Origin: Lachnospiraceae bacterium
GTDB taxonomy: Bacteria > Bacillota > Clostridia > Lachnospirales > Lachnospiraceae
Length of the DNA stretch: 64,000 nucleotides
Direction of reading: 5' to 3'
NCBI GenBank assembly: GCA_015058015.1
Contig: SVDM01000010.1
Span: forward strand, 1-64,000
Position 1 is the stretch's first letter. The number at the start of each line of letters is the position of its first letter. The position numbers and the translations under genes are program-made. This document shows, piece after piece, positions 17,479 to 25,953 of this stretch. The notes under the pieces were generated by a model. That model did not search any database. It was not told the DNA's origin and saw nothing but the letters and a program-made list of their open reading frames with translations.

Positions 17479-19164
17479 ATGGCAAAACAAAAAACTCTTA
17501 AGAAGGGCACCATTGCGGGAGCTCTTAATGGTTTCTCGGGATTTACCATCAAAACATTCTTGGTAAATGCCATTCTTATGCTGGCATTTCTGGCAGTTAT
17601 CGCAATCAATTTCTTAAGTTTCTATAACGTACAATTCGTTACGGAAAAATACCAGATGGAAATCCGTAAAGACGTTCAAACCATTAACAAGCGTCTTTTA
17701 TTTGCAGTAGCATCAAAGGATGAGAAAGTCACTGCGGCTCAGTCGGAAGATTTGGAGAAGAGATTTCCGAAGATCAGCGGATATTTTGAGACAATTTCCA
17801 AAAACCTTAATAACGAGAAATTGGGTAATGACTTAAACACTAAGTGGAATGCCTTCAAGGATGCATCTTTTGTTATGCTTGATATGGTTAACAAGGGTCA
17901 GGCAGACCAGGCTTTAGTCTACTATAATTCCACTTTGAATGATGTATCGGAGGCTTTGGCAGATTGTCTTGATGAGACAGGTAATCTGGCTGAAAGCGAA
18001 GCCTTCAACAAGTACGTAGTCATTCTGGTTATTACTTGCGCTGCTATTGCAGTTCTCATTATTGCTTTCATAATCATAGTGATTATGAATAGGAAGAAGA
18101 GTAAAGCCCTTATTAACACCATCGAGACAGATCTGCAAGTGCTTATTAATGCATCTTCGGAGATTGCAAAGGGTAATGTTCACGTAGACATTAATTACTA
18201 CGAGGATAATGAAATCGGTAAAGTGGCAGATCAGTTAAGAGCAGCAGTTAATTCCCTGGTTTCTTATATAGATGACATTAATGATATCATGTCAACCATG
18301 GCATCCGGTAATTTCAATATCTCCTTTGACCGTGACTTTGCAGGAGATTTTAAGGATATTCAGTCAGCTATCGAGAGATTTACCGTAGATATATCAGAAT
18401 CCATGAGAGAAATTATGGAAGTATCCAAGATGGTATCCGAAGGCTCCAACCAGTTAGCAGGAGCAGGACAGAATCTGGCAGACACCGTTACTAACCAGGC
18501 TATGATAGTAGACGAATTATCAGCCAATGTTAACAAGATAAACACAGATATTACCAACAACTCCTCCGAGGCTGAAGGAATAGCGGGAGAGGCCAATGTC
18601 GTTGCAGACAACATCGTTGCAGGGGATCGGAAGATGCAAGAGGTTGTTAGAGCAATGAGCGCTATTGCAGAATCCTCACAGGAGATTTCCAAGATTATAG
18701 ATACAATCAATTCTATAGCAAGCCAGACCAATCTCTTGTCCCTTAATGCTTCCATCGAGGCAGCAAGAGCGGGAGAAGCAGGTAAAGGATTTGCGGTGGT
18801 TGCATCGGAGGTTCAACAACTTGCGGCACAGACTGCGGAAGCAGCTCAAAGTACCGCGGAACTTATTAACACATCACTTCGTAATGTTGACGCCGGTATA
18901 GCCGTAGCCAACGAAACTGCCGAAGAATTGGGCAAGATGGTAGACGAAGTGCAGGGAATCGCTGACAAGGTTAAAGAGATTGCCGACGATTCTACAGTTC
19001 AGGCTCAATCAGTTAAGGGCATGTCTTCCGATATCGGACAGATCGCTACAGCGGGACAGAACAACGCTGCTACGTCCGAGGAATCTCTGGCACTCAGCTA
19101 CGAGATGAGCAATCATGCCAACCAGCTTAAAGATCTGGTTGATAAGTTTGAACTTAAAGGATAA
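17479..19164 (+). CDS. Methyl-accepting chemotaxis protein
   Basis: A 561-residue receptor. TM1 lies at about residues 22-48, then a four-helix-like sensor of about 130 residues outside, TM2 at about 178-204, a HAMP region to about 310, and the cytoplasmic signalling domain whose hairpin tip is near residue 416 ([20 protein letters not shown]). The sensor has no recognisable ligand motif. It signals to CheA/CheW, none of which are in this window. A histidine kinase and response regulator follow directly (31 and 12 bp), which suggests one transcription unit. Confidence 0.92.
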   Translation: MAKQKTLKKGTIAGALNGFSGFTIKTFLVNAILMLAFLAVIAINFLSFYNVQFVTEKYQMEIRKDVQTINKRLLFAVASKDEKVTAAQSEDLEKRFPKISGYFETISKNLNNEKLGNDLNTKWNAFKDASFVMLDMVNKGQADQALVYYNSTLNDVSEALADCLDETGNLAESEAFNKYVVILVITCAAIAVLIIAFIIIVIMNRKKSKALINTIETDLQVLINASSEIAKGNVHVDINYYEDNEIGKVADQLRAAVNSLVSYIDDINDIMSTMASGNFNISFDRDFAGDFKDIQSAIERFTVDISESMREIMEVSKMVSEGSNQLAGAGQNLADTVTNQAMIVDELSANVNKINTDITNNSSEAEGIAGEANVVADNIVAGDRKMQEVVRAMSAIAESSQEISKIIDTINSIASQTNLLSLNASIEAARAGEAGKGFAVVASEVQQLAAQTAEAAQSTAELINTSLRNVDAGIAVANETAEELGKMVDEVQGIADKVKEIADDSTVQAQSVKGMSSDIGQIATAGQNNAATSEESLALSYEMSNHANQLKDLVDKFELKG

Positions 19165-19195
19165 AGCGTAAGTATAAGAGAGAAGAGGTGTTTGG

Positions 19196-20524
19196 ATGTC
19201 ATGGGTACAACTAACTAATGTAGTTGTTGAAGTATGGGGCGGATTGTTCTGTATAATCGCTGCCATATGTACCCGTGCATCCCGACACTATAACAAAATT
19301 GCTGCGGGGTGCCTGGCTGGACTATTGTCCACCCAGGCACTGATTAATATAGCGGATGTATTGGCAATGGTATATAGGGGAAGGACGGATGAGCTCGGCT
19401 TTATTATTGTAAGGGTCAGCAACTTTTTAGTCTTTGCCTTGAATTATGCCTTGCTTTTCTTTATTGCAAAATATCTGTATTCAATTGTAAAGGAACGTGG
19501 AGGCACGATGCCCGTAAGCGTTAGGAATATCCTTTATTTAGCTATGATGGTGGGACTTTGTCTGCTGGTGGCATCAAGAATATTCGGTTTTTATTATGCC
19601 TTTGATGAGCAGAATCGTTACTACAGGTTAGATGACACCTATTGGATAATGGCATGTCTGCCCCTTTTACTTTTGCTGATTCTTATAACCCTGGCTACCA
19701 TTAACAGAAAAGTGCTCACAAAGTCGGAATGGATAGCGGTATTCTTTGTGATGTCTGTGCCCATAGTGGGAACCGGACTGCAACTGATGGTATACGGTGT
19801 ATCGATTATTAACCTTCTCAATACGTTCTCGGCGCTCTTTGTATTTGGCGCGTACGAGATAACCTATTCCTATGCTATGATTAGAAGAGAGAGGCACCTG
19901 CGGGAAATACAGATAAGAACCTACCAAAGCCAGATTAAACCTCATTTTATCTACAATTCTTTAGCGGCAATAAGGTCTAAGGTTCCGGAAGGATCTGAGG
20001 CTGAAGAGATAATTAATGAGTTTACCAAGTTCCTCCGTGGATCCATGGATATGTTGCCACAGACAGAGAGCATTCCCTTCGAGAGAGAATTCGAGACGGT
20101 GAAGAGTTATCTCTACATGGTAAATGTCAGGTTTGGGGGAAAGATAAAAACGAGGTACGAGATAGAAGATACGGACTTTAAGGTACCCCCCTTTGCTTTG
20201 CAGACCATAGTGGAGAATTCCGTAAAGCATGGCATCAGAAATAAGCCCACGGGAGAAGGCACTGTTACCATTAGGACCTTCAAAAACGAAGAAGGTCACG
20301 TGGTGGAGATAGAAGACGACGGTGTGGGCATCGACAAGGATGCATTTGCCAAAATTAATGCCAGAAGGGTAAAGAGCAGTACCGTGGATATTGACTCAGA
20401 AAGAGAGGTCCACGTAGGAATTGAGAATACGGAAAGTCGACTTGAGCTTATGTGCAAGGGTCGAATGGAGATAGAGACAACACCGGGTAAGGGAGCCAGG
20501 GTAAGGCTTATTATTCCGAACTAG
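19196..20524 (+). CDS. Membrane sensor histidine kinase, LytS/YesM type
   Basis: A 442-residue kinase. The first 225 residues form about seven hydrophobic helices, similar to 7TM kinase N-terminal modules. The His_kinase domain has QIKPHFIYNSL with phospho-acceptor His at residue 250, and the GHKL ATPase domain has ENSVKHGI (about 340-347, N box) and DDGVGID (G1 box). No periplasmic sensor domain, so it may sense a membrane-soluble or membrane-state signal. It ends 12 bases before its response regulator. Confidence 0.88.
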   Translation: MSWVQLTNVVVEVWGGLFCIIAAICTRASRHYNKIAAGCLAGLLSTQALINIADVLAMVYRGRTDELGFIIVRVSNFLVFALNYALLFFIAKYLYSIVKERGGTMPVSVRNILYLAMMVGLCLLVASRIFGFYYAFDEQNRYYRLDDTYWIMACLPLLLLLILITLATINRKVLTKSEWIAVFFVMSVPIVGTGLQLMVYGVSIINLLNTFSALFVFGAYEITYSYAMIRRERHLREIQIRTYQSQIKPHFIYNSLAAIRSKVPEGSEAEEIINEFTKFLRGSMDMLPQTESIPFEREFETVKSYLYMVNVRFGGKIKTRYEIEDTDFKVPPFALQTIVENSVKHGIRNKPTGEGTVTIRTFKNEEGHVVEIEDDGVGIDKDAFAKINARRVKSSTVDIDSEREVHVGIENTESRLELMCKGRMEIETTPGKGARVRLIIPN

Positions 20525-20536
20525 AAGAGGGATTGT

Positions 20537-21343
20537 ATGAATGTACTTATTGTAGATGACGAACAAATGGCCATAGATGACCTAAAGCGGGTGCTGGGGA
20601 AGGTTATTCCTGATGCCTGTCTTGCTTCTGCCGACAACATTGAAACTGCCTTTAAAGTATTTCGGGAAAGAGACTGGGATGTAGTCTTTATGGACATAAA
20701 TATGCCGGGAATGACCGGAATAGAGTTGGTAAGAAACTGGAGCGGATATGACCCGTACGTAAACTTTATTATGGTTACGGCGTATCCTCAGTACGCCCTG
20801 GAAGCATTTGAAGTATATGCCAGCGGATATATATTAAAACCCGCCATGGAGGAGGATGTAAGGAAGGCCTTAGACCACCTGCGCAACACCGGGCGTAAGA
20901 AGGAAGAAGAGTTCTACATAAGGTGCTTTGGTAATTTCGAGGTCTACTACAAGAAAGAGCCGGTGAAATTCGGAAGGCGTCAGTCCAAGGAAATGTTGGC
21001 GTATCTTATGGACAGAATGGGGGCTTCTGCCACCAGTGGTGAGATATGCGGAATCCTTTGGGGTGATACGGGAGGAGATGTAAAGCATCAGCAAAATTAC
21101 CTGACCAAGATAACGGGAGATTTAAGGAAATCCTTAGAGAATATAGGAAAGAGTGATATCTTAGCCTGGAGTCGTAACTCCTATGCGGTAAGATTTGAAG
21201 ATGTTCCGTCAGATCTGCGAAGCGCTTTTGAGGGTGACAAACAGATTATAGAAAGATATAACGGAGAGTATATGAACCAGTACTCCTGGGCAGAAGACAG
21301 GGTTCCTCTATTAAATGATAAATTTTTGCTTGACAATAATTAG
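20537..21343 (+). CDS. Response regulator with SARP-like winged-helix output
   Basis: A 268-residue protein. The receiver (1-120) has DDE at 7-9, phospho-acceptor Asp53 in FMDINMPGM, and the conserved Lys in LKPA. The C-terminal region from about 132 (FGNFEVYYKKEPVKFGRRQSKEMLAYLMD) looks like an OmpR/SARP-type winged helix with the short BTAD-like tail seen in Clostridial regulators, rather than a LytTR domain usual for LytS-type partners. It is paired with the upstream kinase; the target genes are unknown. Confidence 0.85.
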   Translation: MNVLIVDDEQMAIDDLKRVLGKVIPDACLASADNIETAFKVFRERDWDVVFMDINMPGMTGIELVRNWSGYDPYVNFIMVTAYPQYALEAFEVYASGYILKPAMEEDVRKALDHLRNTGRKKEEEFYIRCFGNFEVYYKKEPVKFGRRQSKEMLAYLMDRMGASATSGEICGILWGDTGGDVKHQQNYLTKITGDLRKSLENIGKSDILAWSRNSYAVRFEDVPSDLRSAFEGDKQIIERYNGEYMNQYSWAEDRVPLLNDKFLLDNN

Positions 21344-21359
21344 CAGGTAGGTGTAAACT
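21330..21359 (+). promoter_or_regulatory. Promoter of asnB
   Basis: TTGACA (21330-21335), 18-bp spacer and TAAACT (21354-21359). It begins inside the last codons of the response regulator gene and would start RNA at about 21366, just before the AAAGGC hairpin. Confidence 0.55.
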
Positions 21360-21369
21360 TCATACTCAT

Positions 21370-21420
21370 AAGACAAAGGCGTCTTGGATACATATGTATC
21401 CGAGTCGTCTATTTTTTTTA
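21370..21420 (+). promoter_or_regulatory. ANTAR-type attenuator in the asnB leader
   Basis: AAGAC (21370-21374), hexaloop AAAGGC (21375-21380), GTCTT (21381-21385) forms a perfect 5-bp hairpin with loop A1 and G4. Its 3' part is also the 5' arm of a competing terminator: AGGCGTCTTGGATAC (21377-21391), loop ATAT, GTATCCGAGTCGTCT (21396-21410, one mismatch), then a long T-run to 21420. Only one structure can form, which is the logic of antitermination. Alternatively the larger hairpin simply terminates the upstream operon. Confidence 0.72.
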
Positions 21421-21493
21421 CACGTTAACACTACAGAACACTAAAGCATGGATTGATAGTCCATAATACACGAATAACGGAGGTACAAAAGGT

Positions 21494-23146
21494 ATGTGTT
21501 CAATATTTGGCTATTGCGGAAAGCAGGGCTCATACGAAGCTATCAGAGAAGCCCTGAAAAAGACTGAATCGAGAGGACCGGATAAAAGCAGACTTGTGAA
21601 TACCGGTAATGGTTACCTGGGATTTAATCGTCTCTCAATTATGGGTCTTAATTGCCTGGGAATGCAGCCTTTTATGATAAAGGATAAGAAGATAAAATCA
21701 GTTTCCGAGACACCGAAAGAAGAAAGCGGTGCAAAACCCGAAACAGGGTGTGAAGTAGTACTTGTATGTAATGGTGAAGTCTACGGGTTTAGAAAGATCA
21801 AGGAAGACCTGTTATCTAAGGGGTATCTTTTTGGCAGTGATTCAGACTGCGAGATATTACCTGCCATGTATAAAGAGTACGGTACGGATATGTTCGCTAT
21901 GCTGGATGCGGAGTATGCGCTTATACTCTATGATGTGGCAGAAGATAAATATATTGCGGCGAGAGACCCCATAGGAATAAGGCCTTTGTACTTCGGACAG
22001 ACGAAGGAGGGCACCTATGTATTCGCCTCAGAGCCCAAGAATCTTACTACCCTTACAGATAAAATAATGCCCTTTCCCCCGGGACACTACTTTAAGGACG
22101 GAGAGTTTATCAAATACCGGGATATGTCGGAAGTAACTTCCGTTATCGACGGGGACTTAGATGAAATCTGTGAAGGAATCAGAACCCGTCTTCTTAAGGC
22201 AGTGGAAAAGCGCCTCGATTCTGACGCACCCGTAGGATTTTTATTATCCGGTGGACTTGACTCATCCCTTGTGTGTGGAATTGCCGCTAAGTTAAGTGAC
22301 AAGCCCCTTGAGACCTGGGCTATAGGAATGGACACGGATGCCATTGACTTAAAATACGCAAGAGAAGTGGCGGATTATATCCACTCCAACCATCACGAAG
22401 TCATTATCACGAAAGAGGATGTTATAGAGGCTCTTCCTACGGTTATTGAAGCTCTTGGAACATATGATATTACCACCATAAGAGCCTCGGTGGGAATGTA
22501 CCTTGTGTGCAAGGCCATTCATGAGCAGTCTGATATAAGAGTTCTTCTTACAGGGGAGATATCAGACGAGATATTCGGATACAAGTACACTGATTTTGCC
22601 CCAAATGCGGAAGAGTTCCAGAAGGAGTCGGAGAAGAGAATACGTGAACTCCACATGTATGATGTACTTCGTGCAGACCGCTGCATAAGCGTTAACTCCT
22701 TAGAAGCCAGAGTACCCTTCGGTGATTTGGACTTTGTAGAATACTGTATGGCTATTAACCCGAGTCTTAAGATGAACACTTACAACAAGGGTAAATACCT
22801 TCTTCGTCACGCTTTTGAGAAGGATGCCCTCATTCCGGACTCAATTCTTTGGAGAGAGAAGGCTGCATTTTCAGATGCGGTAGGTCACTCCCTGAAGGAT
22901 GATTTGGCTGAGTTCGCCGAGAACAGTTATACAGATGCCGCATATGAGGAGGGTATTAAGAAATATACCCATGCAAGGCCCTTTACCAAGGAGTCACTCT
23001 TATACCGTGACACCTTCGAGAAAGACTACCCCGGTCAATCGGAGATGGTGGTTGATTTCTGGATGCCCAATAAGTCCTGGGAGGGTTGCGATGTTAACGA
23101 CCCTTCCGCAAGGGTATTATCCAATTACGGAGACAGCGGAAAATAA
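21494..23146 (+). CDS. asnB: Asparagine synthase, glutamine-hydrolysing
   Basis: A 550-residue two-domain enzyme. Cys2 (after Met removal) is the glutaminase nucleophile (MCSIFGY); 'ESRGPDKS' and 'VCNGEVYG' are class II glutaminase motifs. The synthetase domain has the PP-loop SGGLDSS at about 251-257. It makes Asn from Asp, ATP and glutamine nitrogen. The ribosome site GGAGG is 9-13 bases upstream. The leader carries the AAAGGC attenuator shared with glnN, amt and gltB, so it probably belongs to the nitrogen regulon. Confidence 0.95.
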   Translation: MCSIFGYCGKQGSYEAIREALKKTESRGPDKSRLVNTGNGYLGFNRLSIMGLNCLGMQPFMIKDKKIKSVSETPKEESGAKPETGCEVVLVCNGEVYGFRKIKEDLLSKGYLFGSDSDCEILPAMYKEYGTDMFAMLDAEYALILYDVAEDKYIAARDPIGIRPLYFGQTKEGTYVFASEPKNLTTLTDKIMPFPPGHYFKDGEFIKYRDMSEVTSVIDGDLDEICEGIRTRLLKAVEKRLDSDAPVGFLLSGGLDSSLVCGIAAKLSDKPLETWAIGMDTDAIDLKYAREVADYIHSNHHEVIITKEDVIEALPTVIEALGTYDITTIRASVGMYLVCKAIHEQSDIRVLLTGEISDEIFGYKYTDFAPNAEEFQKESEKRIRELHMYDVLRADRCISVNSLEARVPFGDLDFVEYCMAINPSLKMNTYNKGKYLLRHAFEKDALIPDSILWREKAAFSDAVGHSLKDDLAEFAENSYTDAAYEEGIKKYTHARPFTKESLLYRDTFEKDYPGQSEMVVDFWMPNKSWEGCDVNDPSARVLSNYGDSGK

Positions 23147-23172
23147 ATTTTGACATTTTTTCAAAAAAATGC

Positions 23173-23201
23173 TTGACAAGAAAATGATAAATAATTATCA
23201 T
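23173..23201 (+). promoter_or_regulatory. Promoter of glnN with overlapping palindrome
   Basis: TTGACA (23173-23178), 17-bp spacer and TATCAT (23196-23201), an excellent sigma-A promoter. A perfect 7-bp inverted repeat, ATGATAA (23184-23190) and TTATCAT (23195-23201), covers the spacer and -10 and may be an operator. Confidence 0.8.
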
Positions 23202-23212
23202 GTGAACATGTA

Positions 23213-23255
23213 AAGGCAAAGGCGCCTTGGAGACGATACTCCAAGGCGCCTTTTT
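23213..23255 (+). promoter_or_regulatory. ANTAR-type attenuator in the glnN leader
   Basis: AAGGC (23213-23217), hexaloop AAAGGC (23218-23223), GCCTT (23224-23228) is a perfect hairpin about 5 bases after the predicted start. It competes with a perfect 15-bp terminator: 23218-23232 with 23239-23253, loop ACGATA, then TT. The loop and 3' strand of the small hairpin are the 5' arm of the terminator. A second hairpin, TTCCCC/GGGGAA (23259-23264 with 23273-23278), follows. Confidence 0.8.
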
Positions 23256-23334
23256 CTATTCCCCCGAAGAAAGGGGAAACATAGATTCCACATCTAACAA
23301 GAAAATGTAATGTAATTTCGAGAGGAGGATTTTC

Positions 23335-25434
23335 ATGGAGAAACAAAATGTACCGGAGCTTTTCGGTTCGATGGTATTTGACGATAGGGTGATGAGAGCG
23401 AGACTCTCGGAGGATGTATATAATTCTCTTAAGAAAACAATTGATGAGAATGAAAGACTTGACATAGCAGTTGCCGAGGCAGTTGCAGCCGAGATGAGAG
23501 ATTGGGCGGTTGAAAAGGGAGCCACACATTTTACCCATTGGTTCCAGCCCCTTACAGGAGTTACTGCGGAAAAGCACGACAGCTTCATTACTCCATCTCC
23601 TGACGGCGGAGTAATCATGGAGTTCTCCGGTAAGGAACTTATTAAGGGAGAGCCGGATGCTTCATCTTTCCCCTCAGGCGGAATCAGAGCTACCTTCGAG
23701 GCAAGAGGATATACAGCATGGGATCCCACAAGTTATGCCTTTATTAAAGACCATACACTTTGCATTCCCACAGCTTTTTGTTCATACAGCGGAGAAGCCT
23801 TAGACAAAAAGACACCTCTTCTTCGTTCCATGGAAGCTTTAAATATCCAGGCCAAGAGAATCTTAAAGCTCTTCGGTAAAGAGGTTAAGAATGTCAGAAC
23901 AAGCGTTGGACCGGAGCAGGAGTATTTCCTGGTGGATAAGGATATGTTCGAGAAACGTCCGGACCTTGTATATACAGGAAGAACACTTTTCGGAGCTATG
24001 CCTCCTAAGGGTCAGGAGCTTGACGACCACTACTTCGGAGTAATTAAGCCCAGAGTAACAGCCTTCATGGAGGAGTTAAACGCTGAGTTATGGAAGCTTG
24101 GAATCTTAGCCAAGACAGAGCATAACGAAGTTGCTCCCGCCCAGCATGAGTTGGCTCCTATCTATTCCACCACCAACGTGGCAACAGATAATAACCAGCT
24201 GACCATGGAGATAATGCAGAAGGTGGCCAGAAAGCACGGTATGGTATGTCTCCTTCACGAGAAACCCTTCGCAGGAGTAAACGGTTCCGGTAAGCATAAC
24301 AACTGGTCCATGGCAACAGATACGGGAGTTAACCTTTTATCTCCCGGTGAGACACCTTATGAAAATGCACAGTTTCTTTTGTTCTTATGCGCGGTAATTC
24401 AGGCGGTTGACGATTATCAAGATCTCTTAAGACTTTCCGTTGCAACAGCAGGAAACGATCACAGACTTGGAGCTAACGAGGCACCTCCGGCCATCATTTC
24501 CGTATTCTTAGGTGATGAGTTATCAGGTATCCTTGAGGCTATCAAGACTGACAAGCCATACGAGGGAACCAAGAAGGTAATTATGAAACTGGGAGTTGAC
24601 ACTCTTCCCAGATTCTCTAGAGATAATACAGACAGAAACAGAACATCACCCTTTGCATTTACGGGTAACAAGTTCGAGTTCAGATCTCTTGGTTCATCCA
24701 ATTCCATTGCCTGCTGCAACATTATGTTAAATGCCGCAGTAGCCGAGAGTTTGAAGCAGTACGCTGATAAACTTGAGAAGTCCAAGAAATTCGAAGATGA
24801 CCTTCACAAGCTCATTAAGGATGTTATCAAGAAACATGAGAGAATACTCTTTAACGGCAATGGCTATGGTGATGAATGGGTTAAGGAAGCTACCAAGAAG
24901 AGAGGCTTATCTAACCTTAAGACCACACCGGATGCTATGCCCCATCTCCTTGATAAGAAGAACAAAGAGATGCTTATGGCTCACAAGGTATTTACTGAAA
25001 CAGAGCTGGAATCAAGATGTGAGATTATGCTGGAGAACTATTGCAAGACAGTAAATATCGAAGGTCTTACCATGGTGGATATGGTTAGAAAGAATTACTT
25101 ACCCGCCATCGAGGATTACCTGGCTAACCTGGCACAGACCACTTCACTTATGAAGTCTGTAAGCAAAAAGGTTAAATGTAATTACGAGATCTCCACAATG
25201 GAGCGTCTCTCAGAGCTTACTGATTACATCTTAGACAGGGTGGTTGACCTTGAGGAAGCCCTGGAGAATCTTAAAGGATACGATGATATCATTAAGACGT
25301 CGGAGGCTATAAGAGATGACGTTATTCCTAAGATGGAGCATCTTCGTAAGCATGTTGATGAGGCAGAGATGCTGGCAGGAGAGAAGTACTGGCCATTCCC
25401 CAGCTACGGAAAGCTGCTGTTTAGTGTATATTAG
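23335..25434 (+). CDS. glnN: Glutamine synthetase type III
   Basis: A 699-residue protein, the usual length of GSIII. It condenses glutamate and ammonia with ATP. The catalytic signatures include '[10 protein letters not shown]' (metal Glu), '[14 protein letters not shown]', '[11 protein letters not shown]' (glutamate/ammonia pocket), '[17 protein letters not shown]'. The C-terminal '[17 protein letters not shown]' ends as GSIII proteins do. The ribosome site GAGAGGAGG is 7 bases before the ATG. Control is probably by the leader attenuator plus the palindrome over its -10. A second, GSI-like synthetase lies at 41511. Confidence 0.96.
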   Translation: MEKQNVPELFGSMVFDDRVMRARLSEDVYNSLKKTIDENERLDIAVAEAVAAEMRDWAVEKGATHFTHWFQPLTGVTAEKHDSFITPSPDGGVIMEFSGKELIKGEPDASSFPSGGIRATFEARGYTAWDPTSYAFIKDHTLCIPTAFCSYSGEALDKKTPLLRSMEALNIQAKRILKLFGKEVKNVRTSVGPEQEYFLVDKDMFEKRPDLVYTGRTLFGAMPPKGQELDDHYFGVIKPRVTAFMEELNAELWKLGILAKTEHNEVAPAQHELAPIYSTTNVATDNNQLTMEIMQKVARKHGMVCLLHEKPFAGVNGSGKHNNWSMATDTGVNLLSPGETPYENAQFLLFLCAVIQAVDDYQDLLRLSVATAGNDHRLGANEAPPAIISVFLGDELSGILEAIKTDKPYEGTKKVIMKLGVDTLPRFSRDNTDRNRTSPFAFTGNKFEFRSLGSSNSIACCNIMLNAAVAESLKQYADKLEKSKKFEDDLHKLIKDVIKKHERILFNGNGYGDEWVKEATKKRGLSNLKTTPDAMPHLLDKKNKEMLMAHKVFTETELESRCEIMLENYCKTVNIEGLTMVDMVRKNYLPAIEDYLANLAQTTSLMKSVSKKVKCNYEISTMERLSELTDYILDRVVDLEEALENLKGYDDIIKTSEAIRDDVIPKMEHLRKHVDEAEMLAGEKYWPFPSYGKLLFSVY

Positions 25435-25446
25435 AATGTGTTAATC

Positions 25447-25611
25447 AATGAATTTGTAACTTCCATGATTCAGGTGCCTTTTCACTAAGCTCGAAGGGCG
25501 TCTCCCAAACAGAATTCTCGTGCCCACGGATGGGACGCGGTCACTCGAATTCGGTCGACTTCTTCTCGCTAAGTGAGCCGGCAATTCATCAGGGAAGTCA
25601 CTAAATTCATT
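25447..25611. repeat. Large nested palindrome B, downstream of glnN
   Basis: Paired arms: AATGAATTT 25447-25455 with 25603-25611; ACTTCC 25459-25464 with 25593-25598; TGAT 25466-25469 with 25588-25591; CACTaAGC 25483-25490 with GCTaAGTG 25568-25575 (one mismatch); GAATTC 25512-25517 with 25547-25552; also GCGTC 25498-25502 with GACGC 25533-25537 as an alternative. There is no T-run, so it is not a classic terminator. Together with the amt attenuator and palindrome C it fills the 519-bp gap 25435-25953; no gene is seen. Confidence 0.75.
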
Positions 25612-25640
25612 ATCCACAGCATACGTTTAACAAAATAATA

Positions 25641-25684
25641 TATGATTACGCAAAGGCGCGTTTCCACACAGGGGGAACGCGCCT
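25641..25684 (+). promoter_or_regulatory. -10 element and ANTAR-type hairpin in the amt leader
   Basis: TATGAT (25641-25646) is a likely -10; no good -35 is visible. ACGC (25648-25651), hexaloop AAAGGC (25652-25657), GCGT (25658-25661) repeats the pattern seen before asnB, glnN and gltB. It competes with AGGCGCGTTTCC (25654-25665) pairing to GGGGAACGCGCCT (about 25672-25684). The following bases (ATTCTA) are poor in T, so termination would be weaker. The exact start is uncertain: the -10 lies very close to the hairpin. Confidence 0.6.
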
Positions 25685-25733
25685 ATTCTATAAATAGCAA
25701 GGGATTTATGAAGTACGCTGATTACAGTCGGCT

Positions 25734-25900
25734 TCTAAGATATAAGATCCTACGCTAACGGGAATTTTGCCGTAGGGAGTTTCATGCTAACGCCTGCACC
25801 GAGCTCACTGTCTGAGCGAAGCGAGTTTGAGCGAATGCAGGCAAAAAGGTGCATGAAACGAGTAGGGAAAATTGCCCGTAGTAGGACTTATAGTCTTAGA
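25734..25900. repeat. Large nested palindrome C within the amt leader
   Basis: Arms from outside inward: TCTAAGA 25734-25740 with TCTTAGA 25894-25900; TATAAG region 25741-25746 with TTATA 25888-25892; TCCTAC 25748-25753 with GTAGGA 25881-25886; ACGGG 25758-25762 with CCCGT 25875-25879; AATTTT 25763-25768 with AAAATT 25868-25873; GTTTCATGC 25779-25787 with 25851-25859; GCCTGCA 25792-25798 with 25836-25842. The tip contains GAGCGAAGCGAG. It should be transcribed as part of the amt 5' untranslated region. Confidence 0.8.
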
Positions 25901-25953
25901 CGACGACGTAACTCGTTACACAAATTCTAAATATCAACTTTGGAGGAAAGACT

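Noticed and set aside
23184-23201. Canonical Fur box at the glnN promoter
   Set aside because: The Fur consensus has 7-1-7 spacing; this palindrome is 7-4-7 and lies at a nitrogen gene. Kept only as an unassigned operator.
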